From positions 24,129,873-24,193,872 of the forward strand of contig NC_079214.1 in NCBI RefSeq assembly GCF_029633865.1: a DNA stretch of 64,000 nt, written 5' to 3'. The position numbers were made by a program, and so were the translations under genes. The notes beneath the pieces were generated by a model. That model saw nothing but the letters and a program-made list of their open reading frames with translations. It ran no database searches and had not been told where the DNA came from. Each line of letters opens with the position of its first letter. The stretch's first letter is position 1. Source of the stretch: Lampris incognitus (taxonomy: Eukaryota; Chordata; Actinopteri; Lampriformes; Lampridae). Positions 17,475 through 28,490 of this stretch are shown here, one piece after another.

Positions 17475-17795
17475 TGTGGCACTGGCAGGTAGTGCCACCT
17501 CAGTGGCAGTTTGTGGCACCTCTGGCAGGTGGCAGCTTGTGGCAACTCTGGCAGGTAGTGGCAACTTGTGGCACCTCTGGCAGGTGGCAACTCAGTGGCA
17601 GCTTGTGGCAACTCTGGCAGGTAGTGGCACCTCAGTGGCAACTTGTGGCACCTCTGGCAGGTGGCACCTGCAACTGTGGCAGGTAGTGGCAGCTTGTGGC
17701 ACCTCTGGCAGGTAGTGGTACCCCAGTGGCAGCCTGTGGCACCTCAGTGGCAGCTTGTGGCATCTCACTGGCAGCCTGTGGCAACTCACTGTCAA
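17475..17795. repeat. TGGCA-rich minisatellite
   Basis: A degenerate tandem array of units of about 20-30 bp built from tggcacctctggcaggt and cagtggcagcttg modules, around 320 bp in all. It gives Trp/Gln/Val-rich or Cys/His-rich ORFs on both strands that are artefacts of the repeat. A related block in the opposite orientation lies at 19770-19853. Confidence 0.85.
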
Positions 17796-18366
17796 CTAGG
17801 GCGCAGCCAAAGTTCTTGGTTTGTTTTCATGAAGGTCAGCAGCTGTAGGTCTTTTGTTATTTTCATAAGTCCGTTTTAGATGATAAGGTTTTACTTTAAT
17901 TAGTGTTTTATTTCGGATGGTTGTTGAGCAACCACTTTCTACACGTTTTTTTTCTCATTCATTTTACATGTAAATACTTCCACCAAGGAGGTTATGATTT
18001 TGCCCGTTTTGAAATAGAATCGAACAAAAATGCACTCTTCACGAGTCCTTCATGTTATTATTGCAAGAGTAAAACGGTGGTATGTAAACATAATCCTCTT
18101 GTTTTTTATTGTAAGAGTGAAATTGTTTTATGTAAACATAATTGTGTAAACACGGGTTTAAACATAATTGAGCAAACATAAGTTTAGTAACATGTAGGCC
18201 ACTTAATAGATAAAAAATAAAATTCTGAAAAACAGGTCCGCTACATGTTTTCACATTTTTGTTTACAAACTTGTTTGTTTTTTCATTTTCATTTTTCAAT
18301 TTTTCGTGACATCTAAGCAGCAACGGTGACAACTGACACTGACATAGTTGGGTCATGTGAATATTT
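17796..18366. other. No recognised gene
   Basis: AT-rich. A pair of similar segments (gtaaaacggtggtatgtaaac near 18066 and gtgaaattgttttatgtaaac near 18116) forms a loose tandem repeat of about 50 bp. Confidence 0.45.
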
Positions 18367-18368
18367 AA

Positions 18369-18552
18369 GGAAAAGGACGGCGCGCTCCGGTAGCGTACTG
18401 GTTAAGATGTATGCCTAATAACCGCAGTGTCCGTGGTTCGAATTCGACAGTTGACTTTTTCTGCATGTTGCCCCCCATCTGTCTCTCCCTTTATTTTTTC
18501 CGGTCATAGTCTACACTGCCTCTATAATAAAGGCATAAACTGCCTGTAAAAA
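18369..18552 (+). mobile_element. tRNA-derived SINE, second family
   Basis: The head contains an A box (tagcgtactgg) near 18392 and a perfect-looking B box (ggttcgaattc) near 18435, spaced as in a tRNA. A short body follows with ataataaaggcataaac at the 3' end, then a (TA)n run at 18553-18583. It is distinct from the SINE at 3335. Confidence 0.75.
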
Positions 18553-18585
<33 letters not shown>

Positions 18586-18599
18586 CCTGAAAATATCTT

Positions 18600-19425
18600 A
18601 ATATTTTCTCCACTTAATTTACTACTACTTTCAGCTGCTCCCATTAGGGGTCACCACAGCAGATCATCTGTTTCCATCTCTTCCTGTCCTCTGCATCTTC
18701 CTCTGTCAGACTCACCACATCCATAAACCTCCTCTTTGGCCTTCCTCTTTTCCTTTTCCCTGGCAGCTCCATATTCAGCATCCTTCTCCCAATATACCCA
18801 GCATCTCTCCTCCACACATGCCCAAGCCATCTCAATCTTGCCTCTCTTGCTTTGTCTCCAAATGGTCCAACTTGAGCAGTCCCTCTAATATAATCATTCC
18901 TAATCCTGTCCTTCTTCATCACTCCCAATGCAAATCTTAGCATCTTCAACTCTGGCACCTCCAGCTCCGCCTCCTGTCTTTTTGTCAGTGCCACTGTCTC
19001 CAAACCGTATAACATAGCTGGTCTCACAACCATCTAGTAAACCTTCCCTTTAACTCTTGCTGGTACCCTTCTGTCACAAATCACTCCTGACACTCTTCTC
19101 CACCCACTCCACCCTACCTGCACTTTCTTCTATACCTGTCTTCTGCAGTCCCTGTTTCTTTGGACAGTTGACCCTAAGTATTTAAACTCATAGACCCCAA
19201 GTATTTAAACTCATACACCCTCGTCACCTCTACTCCTTGCATCCTCACCATTCCAGCGTCCTCCCTCTCATTCACCTATAGGTATTCTGTCTTGCTCCTA
19301 CTGACTTTTATTCCTCTTCTCTCCAGTGCATACCTCCACCTCTCCAGGCTCTCCTCAACCTGCACTCTACTCTAGTCTCGCTACAGATCACAATGTCATC
19401 CGCAAACATCATAGTCCATTTTCTC
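18600..19425 (-). pseudogene. RTE-like LINE, 3' end of reverse transcriptase
   Basis: Reading the - strand from about 19425, the RT active-site block MMFADDIVICSET appears first. A decayed stretch with a stop near 19280 follows, then KYLG. From 19033 to 18644 comes the C-terminal region: RPAMLYGLETVALTKRQEAE, then RLRWLGHVWRRD and GKRKRGRPKRR. The 3' end (ctgctgtggtgacccctaat) matches the LINE tails at 35990 and 38200. The copy is 5'-truncated with stops, so it is inactive. RTE assignment is from family memory. Confidence 0.8.
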
Positions 19426-19431
19426 CACTTG

Positions 19432-19690
19432 ATAATAATAATAATAAATTTTATTTATATAGCACCTTACAAAACAAGGATACAATGTGTTTTAAAGAAC
19501 AAGATAAAATAATGCACACAGATACAATAACAAAACATAATAAAAAGATAAAGCATAAGACCTGTTCTGCTTTACAGATGAAAGTAAAACACAGTCAGGA
19601 TGAAAATCACAGGAACATAATTAACATAGAACATTGAACCTGATAAAACAGTGTATTATAAAAACAAGTGAAACAAAAGTGATAAGAGGA
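19432..19690. repeat. Non-LTR tail-like A-rich block
   Basis: It begins with (AAT)n and aaattttatttatatagcac, a pattern typical of fish LINE or SINE 3' ends read in reverse, and continues as an A-rich stretch. Boundaries are approximate. Confidence 0.45.
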
Positions 19691-19769
19691 ATATGTAATT
19701 GGCTGTCAAAAGATTTACTCAAACAAGCCTTCCTGTAAAATTAAGTTTTGAGAAGTGTGTCAGACTACT

Positions 19770-19853
19770 AGCTGCCACAGTAGTGCCACTAGCTTCCACA
19801 GCAGTGCCACTAGCTGCCACAACAGTGCAACTAAGATGCCATAGCAGTGGTAC
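19770..19853. repeat. Short minisatellite related to the 17475 array
   Basis: Three to four units of about 24 bp (gccacagtagtgccactagc and variants). The reverse complement resembles the gtagtggcacctcagtggca modules at 17475-17795. Confidence 0.6.
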
Positions 19854-20131
19854 TGTTAGGTGGTATCCTCATGCACCAGTATTGATAAAGGGTACCAGTT
19901 TCAATATCAGTGTCAATAAATTCCAGACGATACCCAGCTCTAGTGGATAGACTGAGTTTTTGAGGCTTGGTGCTGGAGTTTGGATGAGGGAGCTGGTGAG
20001 TTTTAAAGGTGATTTTATTTGGTTTTTCCTTTAACTTGTGGATTTCATAAAACATATGAAAACTTATTTTTAGTTTTTCTCACGATCATCCTTGTTTGCT
20101 CTTTTTTTTCAAAATGAAGCCGCTTAATGGC

Positions 20132-20290
20132 ATGGTGGCGTAGTGGTTAGTGCTGTCGCCTCACAGCAAGAAGGTGCTGGGTTCGAACCCTGGGGTTGTC
20201 CGACCTTAGGGATCATCCCAAGTCATCCTCTGGGTAGAGTTTGCATGTTCTCCCGTGGTGCTCCGGTTTTCCCCACCATCAGAAAAGACA
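20132..20290 (+). mobile_element. SINE, 5' half, split by a LINE
   Basis: The tRNA-like head (cgtagtggttagtgctgtcg; B box gggttcgaaccc) and body continue to the ccaccatcagaaaagacata block. They stop where the Rex1-like element begins. The matching 3' half resumes at about 21545. Confidence 0.8.
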
Positions 20291-21544
20291 TAAATTGTTC
20301 AATTCAATTCTATTTTTTATTGTCATTAAAAACAATGTGCAAGCACATGTTAAAAATGAAATGAGGGCTGTGGCTTCACCAAACAGTGCAAGACAGACAC
20401 AGACAAACACAGCAAACACAGTATAAGATATACACACATGAAGACCAAAAGCTAAAAATAAGTTAAAAAAAAAAAGAGCTGGAGTACAAAATATTTAAAA
20501 ATATCTACAGACATTCAGTGGGTAGCCAGGTTCAGGTGGGCAACAGCTTGTGGAAAGAAACTGTTTTTGAGCCTGGTAGTGCCGGCTCTGAGGCTCCTGT
20601 AGTGCCTCCCAGAGCGCAGGGGGGAGAACAGTCCATGGTTGGGGTGGGTGGGATCTCTGCTGATGCTCAGACCCCTTCGAAGGCAGCGTTTGTGATAAAT
20701 GTCTTTTATGGCTGGGAGCTGGGTACCGGTGATATGCTGGGCCGCCTTGACGATCCGCTGCAGAGCTTTCTGGTCTACTGAGGTGCAGTTGCCATACCAC
20801 ACTGAGATGCAGATGGTCAGGATGCTCTCTATGGTGCAGTGGTAGAAGTTGGTGAGAATTTTGGGGGGTAGACGGGCACTCCTCAGCCTCCTCAGGAAAT
20901 GTCCACGAAAGGTCCTCGCTGATGTGGACTCCAAGGAATTTAAAGCTGGATACACACTCCACTTCCACCCCATTGATGTGTATGGGGGAGTGGCTGAAGC
21001 TTCTAGACCTCCTGAAGTCCACAACCAGCTCCTTTGTCTTCTGCACATTAAGGACAAGATTGCTGGTAGTACACCATGATGTGAGGTGCTCAATCTCGTC
21101 TCTGTAGGCCATCTCGTCATTGTTGGTGATACGGCCAATGACTGAGGTGTCATCTGCAAACTTAACTATAACATTTGAGGGGTGAGTTGGCAGGCAGTTG
21201 TGGGTGAAGAGGGAGAAAAGGAGGGGGCTCAGAACACAGCCTTGAGGGGCACCTGTGCTGAGGGTCAGGGTGGAGGAGGAGTGGTCACCTAACCTAACAG
21301 ACTGAGGTCTGTTGGTCAGGAAGTCCAGGATCCAGTTACAGAGGGAGGGGTTGAGGCCGAGGGAGAGGAGTTTGGTGGTTAGTTTGGCGGGGATGATAGT
21401 GTTGAAGGCAGAGCTGTAATCTATAAACAGCATCCGGATGTATGTGTTGTTAAGTTCAAGGTGGGTCAGAGCAATGTATAGGGCAGTGGCAATGGCATCC
21501 TCAGTAGACCTTTTGGGACGGTAGGCGAACTGATGTGGGTTGGT
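20291..21544 (-). mobile_element. Rex1-like LINE, 5'-truncated, inserted in a SINE
   Basis: The - strand encodes a non-LTR reverse transcriptase fragment: [14 protein letters not shown], then [26 protein letters not shown], and the active site [11 protein letters not shown] at about 21166-21134. The rest, including [14 protein letters not shown] and [10 protein letters not shown], lies in a second frame, so there is a frameshift near 20900. The 3' end on this strand is aatgacaataaaaaatagaa followed by GAATT repeats. The coding features match teleost Rex1/Babar elements. The N-terminal RT and endonuclease are absent. Confidence 0.85.
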
Positions 21545-21700
21545 CCTGTCTGTGGCCTTAACCAAGGCATGGCAAGACAAACGGGTTGGTCCCTGGGTGC
21601 TGCACAGTGGCTGCCCACTGTTCCTAGCTACATCGCTAGGATGGGTTAAATGCAGAGCATAATTTCCCCATGGAGATTAATAAAGTATATCGAAATCAAA
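21545..21700 (+). mobile_element. SINE, 3' half, right of the Rex1 insertion
   Basis: tgctgcacagtggctgccca, a gggttaaatgcagagc block and a gattaataaagtatat tail match the 3' ends at 10600-10690 and 27205-27262. Together with 20132-20290 this rebuilds one SINE copy. Confidence 0.8.
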
Positions 21701-23291
21701 AAATCAAAAGAAAAAAAAAAATATATAATCAAAGCAAGGCAAAGTGTGAAACCGCAAAAAGTCTAAACATCTGGTCAAGGCCCATTTGAATAACGCTACG
21801 TTGACTTTCCTCCTCCCGGAGTCAGTCTATGGGTGTTTTCCTCCTTTAAATTTCCAGTGTGTTTCACAAGGACCTGCTGCTGGGCAGATAGCTGAGTGGC
21901 TGGCCACTTTTTAAATTCTTACATTTGTCTTTAAAGTTGTCTTTAAAGTGGCTCTATCTCTTTTCTCTTATTGCTGCTTAATTGGGACGCATGCTCGTCT
22001 CATCTTCCTACCTAATCGCATGCAGTCAGAAGAACCCCAATAAGATCTTTGGCTCTCAAGCTTAATGCTGAATGTGAAAACGGACGGCCTTATTGCAGCT
22101 ACACCCACAGCTTTTCCCTTGAAACTGCTTGCCATGCATTCAGCCGGTAGCTTAGCCTAAGCTTCTACCCTGAATGCCAATGTGCTGAGTTCATTTTAAG
22201 GGGTATGACAGAGATTTTTCTGTGAGGTGTGAAAGGGAAATATTTATTTATTTATTGTAAAAAAATATTTTGTGTGCATGTATGTGTGTGTGTAAAAAAA
22301 AAAAATTCTATAGAGAGAGATGTTTTCACTCTAGTTCCTAAGTGCAGACAGTTATCACTAGGTGTTGAACAATTTTATATTTTTTTAAAATCTATCCTTA
22401 AGGCATTTAAAAGATGGAGACTTAATTGAGTTTAAAATTGCATAGGCTTCAAACACCAAACATTTGGCTGTTTCTGTTTAACTTAAAGACAGTGAATATG
22501 ATTAAACAAAATAATGATCACATCTGAAAGCAATTCGTGAAGATTTATCATGACAAATGCTTAATAAATACTCTGACTATTATCTGGGATTGAATGACGT
22601 GTAGCAAATTTAGTCTGTTGCTGTTTATTCTCCTTGAAAAATAAATCAGTGAATTTAGATGTCACATGTTAGCTTTCATCTCTTTGCCGTAGACTTTGTT
22701 TAAACAAACACACACACACACACACACACACAAAGGGGATGGATGGGTAGGGTGGGGGACTAAAGCCAGAGGGCACTTTGCAACAATGGCTTTAGCCTTT
22801 GACCTGTTTTAGAGTTTGTTTTACATCACCTATTTTGGTTTCAAAAGAATCATGTTTAGGCTTGTACTTGCAGGGATACAACAGCCACATTTTCAGTGCT
22901 TCTTTTGCTATGAAGGATGTCGACAGTTTTCCTTCCCCCCGTTTTCTTTCTTTTTATGGTAGCAAATGCCATATGTTCTGTATAGAATAATTGTCTATTT
23001 TGTTATTGTGAGGGTTTATACTGCTGAGAATCGCTTTCCAACCAGCACTTAAAAACACTTTCCAGGGATTTTCGATTGTAATGGAGTGTAGGCAAACACA
23101 AACAATGGAACAAATAAATGCAGTAAACATCCCACTCTTAACAGTTGTTCGACGAAGATGCGAAAAAGTTGTCCTTTTTCCAAATAGTTGTTTACTTAGC
23201 TTCGCCCCTCCACCTACACGTTAACACAATTGCACAGACTCATTCATTCACTCATAATTTTTCTCATTTTCTACCACCACCCCCCCCCCCC

Positions 23292-23327
<36 letters not shown>

Positions 23328-24512
23328 TGACGCAGGCGTGGTCACAGACACACAGACACACACACACACACACACACGCACACACAGACATATACGTAGC
23401 TTCTTCCTCCTCCACTGGAACTCACAGCCCTCCCAAGCTCCAGCCTGGACTGATAATTTATAGGCGGCCTGAAACTCCCACCTGACTTATCCCATGGAGG
23501 AGAGCAGTGAAAATGTCAGGAGTTTAGTTAGGGCTAGAACACGTGAACACATGCAAACATCAGGCTTCTCGTGCAGTAGCTCCCCAAGGGCAGCTCGCTA
23601 CCGCTGGGCCGTTATCGCTGCTTGTGATTTTTACACCAGAGGACAGCAGGAAAATAAAAACAACTCTGTCTCTCCCCATCCCTTGGCTCAGTGCCGCAGT
23701 AGGCCTGACTTGTAAAGGGTTTACTGTTCATTGGGAACCAGGAGTAAAATTAGCAGCTAGCATGGCTAGCAATGCCTTTCAGCAAGGTCACAATGAAAGT
23801 ACCGCAATCAACCTCATAAAGTAGTATGTCACAAGGTTTTATTCTCTATATATTTTTTGCAGTCGGATAATGATGCAGTCTGATTTTATTATAATGCAGT
23901 CATATTATTGAGTTTTATTGAGGGCCCTGTGTAGACTTAATTGATGCAAATGTGGTAGGGCTCCTTCAAAAAGGTGTTTAATTAATGAGTCTTTACAATG
24001 AGATTTGACCCAAACTCATATATTGATTCAACACCATGCATCCTCATATTTTTCTCATGTTTCAATCAAAAGAAGAGGTGGTGTAAAAGGCTATCGATAA
24101 TGATCTCATATACAGCTCAAACTTGGTTGGATTCATGGTGCATTTGTTTTGGCTCCAGTTTTTGCCTGTACTCATTAACTTTTGCTCTGCATAGACATAG
24201 CAGAGCTTGTCATGAATAATCCAACTGTGCTGAGTCTGGGTTGCTTTCACCTTTGGGCAATTAGAGGGGTTTGTCTGGGCCAGGGATGGTTCACCCTGAG
24301 AATTCGGTATGCTTAGCAAGTACAAGAGTTGTTCCCAAACTCTGCAGCACACCAAAAACAGCAGTCTTGAGTCTACTTAAAAGTAGGGGTCTGCTTTTCG
24401 TTTCATGTGAACAGTACTGTTTGTGGTTGGTATGAAAGTGATCAAATTGGTGTAATTTGAGGAAGTTAACTTGTATTGATTCCATGTATTTTGCTGGATT
24501 GTCATATAGTCC
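21701..24512. other. No recognised gene; several CA microsatellites
   Basis: Simple repeats are (AC)n at 22707-22731, C-run plus (AC)n at 23280-23324, and (AC)n-like at 23348-23390. The block at 23400-23720 is less AT-rich but contains no ORF of a known family. Nothing else was recognised. Confidence 0.5.
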
Positions 24513-24770
<258 letters not shown>

Positions 24771-24934
24771 CATTTCCCCAAAATGAGCAGCAAGGCACAG
24801 CTGTGATCAACAGACAAAACCACGTTTTTGTTCCAAGTGTGGAACTCCTACAAGTATGGAGCAGCTTGACTGCATGGGATATATCCAGGCAGAACCGCTG
24901 TTCATTGTGTTCCACATTTTGATAGTGGGAACAA

Positions 24935-25080
24935 ATGGATTCAGATTCAGACAACTTTATTTATCCCAGAAGGGCAATTCAATTTCACAATCTCCCCAAA
25001 TCATACACAAACTCACAGACAACCGGCAATCATCAGTATGTCAGAGACAATAGACAGATCAGTACATGAGCAAGAGATGC
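24935..25080 (-). repeat. Non-LTR 3' tail fragment (reverse)
   Basis: gattcagattcagacaactt followed by tatttatcccagaagggcaa has the form of a fish LINE 3' end in reverse orientation (complement: aagttgtctgaatctgaatc). Similar tails lie at 38815 and 41564. Confidence 0.55.
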
Positions 25081-26977
25081 ACACTGTCACCCTTATGTGG
25101 CCATGCATGTAGACTCTCACGAGGACCAAGTGAAGGACAAAAATGCACATAAGTTAAAAGAATAAATAAATAAATAAATAAATGAAGTATCCTAAGATGC
25201 ATTGCACATTACATTCCACCACTACAGTCAGTGAATGTACAGGCCCACAAGCAATGCGAAAAACAGACAAGGTTATAAACCAACTTTTGTGGTTTAAAAC
25301 AAAATGAAGCATTCATTCAAATGTGAACAAAGCCATGAATAGCAAATGCACACTGTTCACCATGATTTAGTAGTATTAAACCCAAAGTAGCAGTGATTTA
25401 AACAGTAACCACAACATCCAACACCGAAGACCATTAATCTTGAGTTCGGATACAAGCAGTCAGCCCAAATATGTAAAAGAGGTTCTTGGGGTGAACAGCA
25501 TCCAAAATTTTGTATTTGTCAAAAAGAAACTCTCGAGCTGGTGTCTTTAAAAAGTCTGTCCATCTCTGAGTTGTTATTGGAGACTCTTGAGCCTGGCATG
25601 GAATCACTTGGTGTATTTCATGAAGCAGCTGTCGGTGCTTCTAGAGATTCCTGATATGTTAACAATCCATCACAGCTGCAGCTAGTACTTGGATTTACAG
25701 GCAAATGCCTGTCATGGGAGCCTGACTCATGGTATCATTGAAAGGAGCAAAGAAGCTGTGAGTGATCGGACCTCCGAGACCTCCCGCCTTATGACCTCTG
25801 TGCCCTGTGTTTACTGTTCCCCGATCCTTGAATCAATGTTCCGCTTCTCTCCCCTATCCTCTGAAGGCTTCTTTTCAACATATCTCTACTCATCGCATGT
25901 CCCAAGTGCAACACCTCCAAATGTATTTCCATATTTTTCCAACCTTGATGCTTGTGTCAAGCTTGTGCTTTTTTTTTTTTTTTTTTTTTGCAAAAGCAAG
26001 TATTGCCTCATACTAATATGCTACATTTTAATTCTGCTTTTTTCATCCACTTACGGAATTTTTAAGTTTGGAAAGCTTTGTGTATACACCTGTGTCTAAT
26101 CTGTTGCTGTCATAAAGGTTACCTGAAAATTTGGTACATGCCTCCCTTTGGAATACTTACTGTTTGAAGATCATGTTCTCTCCCATAATAGTCTTGACAC
26201 CATGACACGCTCTTTGGCTCAGAGATGGAACCTCGGCTGCTTTTTTTTCCCTCTCCTTTAAACACAAGTCACATTGCTGAAAGTTTTGTATGTTTTGCTC
26301 AAGTATCTGTGCCTAATGCAATGAAGCTAAGAAATTGAATAAGTGACAATATAAAGAGCATGTGAATTGGATCCAACATCCATAACGTAAATGGAGTAAA
26401 ATCATCCAGCCTCTAGACTATAAAACTGCAGAGAAAGTGTTTCACAGCCTCCGTAGCCTTATGTACCTTAGCTACTCTTCTTGCTATTCCACCCCCAACC
26501 CCGCTATGGCTATTAGCATGTCTTAATAGGACAGCGTTGCCCTCTAGAGGTCCGGGGTGCCAGGTCCAGAGTGGAAGCAAAGCACAGCTAAGCAAATTAC
26601 CTTTGAAAACCTAAAAGGAAGGCTCAGATTGGCTGTTTTAATTGATGAGAAACTTTTGCCTTCCCTCTTTCTTCTTTTCTGCTCCAGTTAGGGCTGGGTG
26701 ATATGCCAAATAATTAAGATGTATTAGCAATGATTTTGTTGGCGATATAAAAGTAGGCAACATCATTAAATACCGCAGTGATCTTAATGTGGTTTTTATG
26801 CAGACAACTGAGTTTCCTGAGGACCGGTCAGTTGCAGTTCTGTCATGAGTATGAGAGAGTTGGTAGACTAGCTAATCTTTCATGGTCAGACATCCATCTT
26901 GTCATTCTCATGGAGGGTTTGCCAACAGACTGCATAACAAAAGAATATGTGAATAACAATGCTAGATAGCATTGTTA
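25081..26977. other. No recognised gene
   Basis: Contains an (AAAT)n run near 25160-25185 and a T-run at 25970-25990. A 136-codon ORF at 25689-26099 has no recognisable similarity and runs through the T-tract as poly-Phe, so it is not called. Nothing else was seen. Confidence 0.45.
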
Positions 26978-27265
26978 TTTGAGTGGCCCAGTGGTTAGCA
27001 CTGTGGCCTCACAGCAAGAAGCTCCTGGGTTTGAACTCCAGGCTGTCCCAGGTCCTTTCTGTGTGGAGTTTGCATGTTCTCCCTGTGTTTGTGTGGGTTT
27101 CCTCTGGGCACTCCGGTTTCCTCCCACCATCAAAAAGAAATGTGTGTTAGGGTTGATACTCCTGTCTGTGCCCCTGAGCAAGGCAATAGGCAGAAATAAC
27201 TAGGTGCTGCACAGTGGCTGCCCACTGCTCCTAGCTACACAGCTAGGATGGGTTAAATGCAGAGT
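26978..27265 (+). mobile_element. tRNA-derived SINE copy
   Basis: Head cagtggttagcactgtggcc, B-box-like gggtttgaactcc, the shared gtgtggagtttgcatgttct body, and the 10317-type 3' end (ctgcacagtggctgcccact, then gggttaaatgcagag). The terminal poly-unit tail is short or lost. Confidence 0.82.
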
Positions 27266-28068
27266 GAGTTTCATGTACAAATGTATTATATAGTGTATTC
27301 TATTCTAAATAACAATGCAGTGCAGCCTATCAGCAATCTAGGAAGTCAGTTTTAATGTTCACAGATTGTCACAATGCAGATTTGATGCAAATTTGACAAC
27401 GTTTCAAATACACAGAAGACTTGGCTTTATCTTCACAATGCTGTTGTTAAGCTAGATGGTACCATAGCTGACTGCGAACTGACTGACAAATGCTCTTTGA
27501 CATTGCTAAATTTTGAATCAATGCATCTCTCCAATAGAAAGGTGGTTTCCTGCTGGGGAATCGACACCTCTAACATCACACGGCATTGACTTCATTATTT
27601 CACCTGGAGAGCACCCAGAGAAAAAACAAGCAAACACAGGCATAACATATATATACTCCACAAACAGCAAGCAGAATCAAACTGGGGATCCACTTCATGT
27701 GAGAAATTTATTCACTTCACTTTAATCGGAAAAGGGGAGTTTTGCTGGAATGTGAGCGAATGTCTCAATGTGGTGACAGGGTTAAAAGTTCTGCATCCCT
27801 TTTCCACCATTACATATCATTTGAGGCAAACTAAAAATAATAATAATGATAATAATAATATCATTTTATGTAGTGTTAATCAGTAGATTATTTATTCTGG
27901 AATCTTTTTAAGTAACGCCAATTCAAACTGGTAACATGGTTTCTCACAAAATGTAAAATTTACTGTTTTCAAGCTCATAACACGAGACTTTTTCTCTTAT
28001 AGTTTTAGAAGAGGCACAAAATGGTGCAATCCTATTAAGTTAACTTTCTTTTTCCTTTTTTTTTTTTT
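27266..28068. other. No recognised gene
   Basis: AT-rich with (AAT)n near 27833-27862. No coding similarity was recognised. Confidence 0.45.
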
Positions 28069-28490
28069 GTGGAAAATTTCCCCCTTTTTTCTTCCCAATT
28101 GTATCCAGCCAATTACCTCACTCTTCTGAGCCGTCCCGGTCGCTGCTCCACCCCTCTGCTGATCCGGGGAAGGCTGCAGACTACCACAATACCACATGCC
28201 TCCTCCGATACATGTGGAGTCGCCAGCCGCTTCTTTTCATCTGATAGTGAGGAGTTTCACCAGGGGGACGTAATGCATGGGAGGATCACGCTATTCCCCC
28301 TAGTTGCCCCTCCCCCCTGAACAGGAGCCCCAACCAACCAGAGGAGGCGCTAGTGCAACGACCAGGACACGTACCTGCATCTGGCTTCCCACCTGCAGAT
28401 ATGGACAATTGTGTCTGTAAAAACGCCTGACCAAGCTGGAGGTAACACGGGGATTTGAACCGGTGATCCCTGTGTTGGTAGGCAATGGAA
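28069..28490 (-). mobile_element. tRNA-derived SINE, third family (reverse)
   Basis: The - strand head near 28490-28430 has a B box (ccggttcaaatcc) followed by tgttacctccagcttggtca. The body includes the gccgggacggctcagaagag complement block and a 3' end rich in gggg and aaa. A second copy in the opposite orientation lies at 34336-34736. Confidence 0.75.

Noticed and set aside
17475..17795. CRISPR-like array
   Set aside because: Units are degenerate and contiguous, without unique spacers, and the genome is eukaryotic. It is a minisatellite.
25689..26099. 136-codon ORF
   Set aside because: No known family, runs through a T-tract as poly-Phe, no splice or promoter support.
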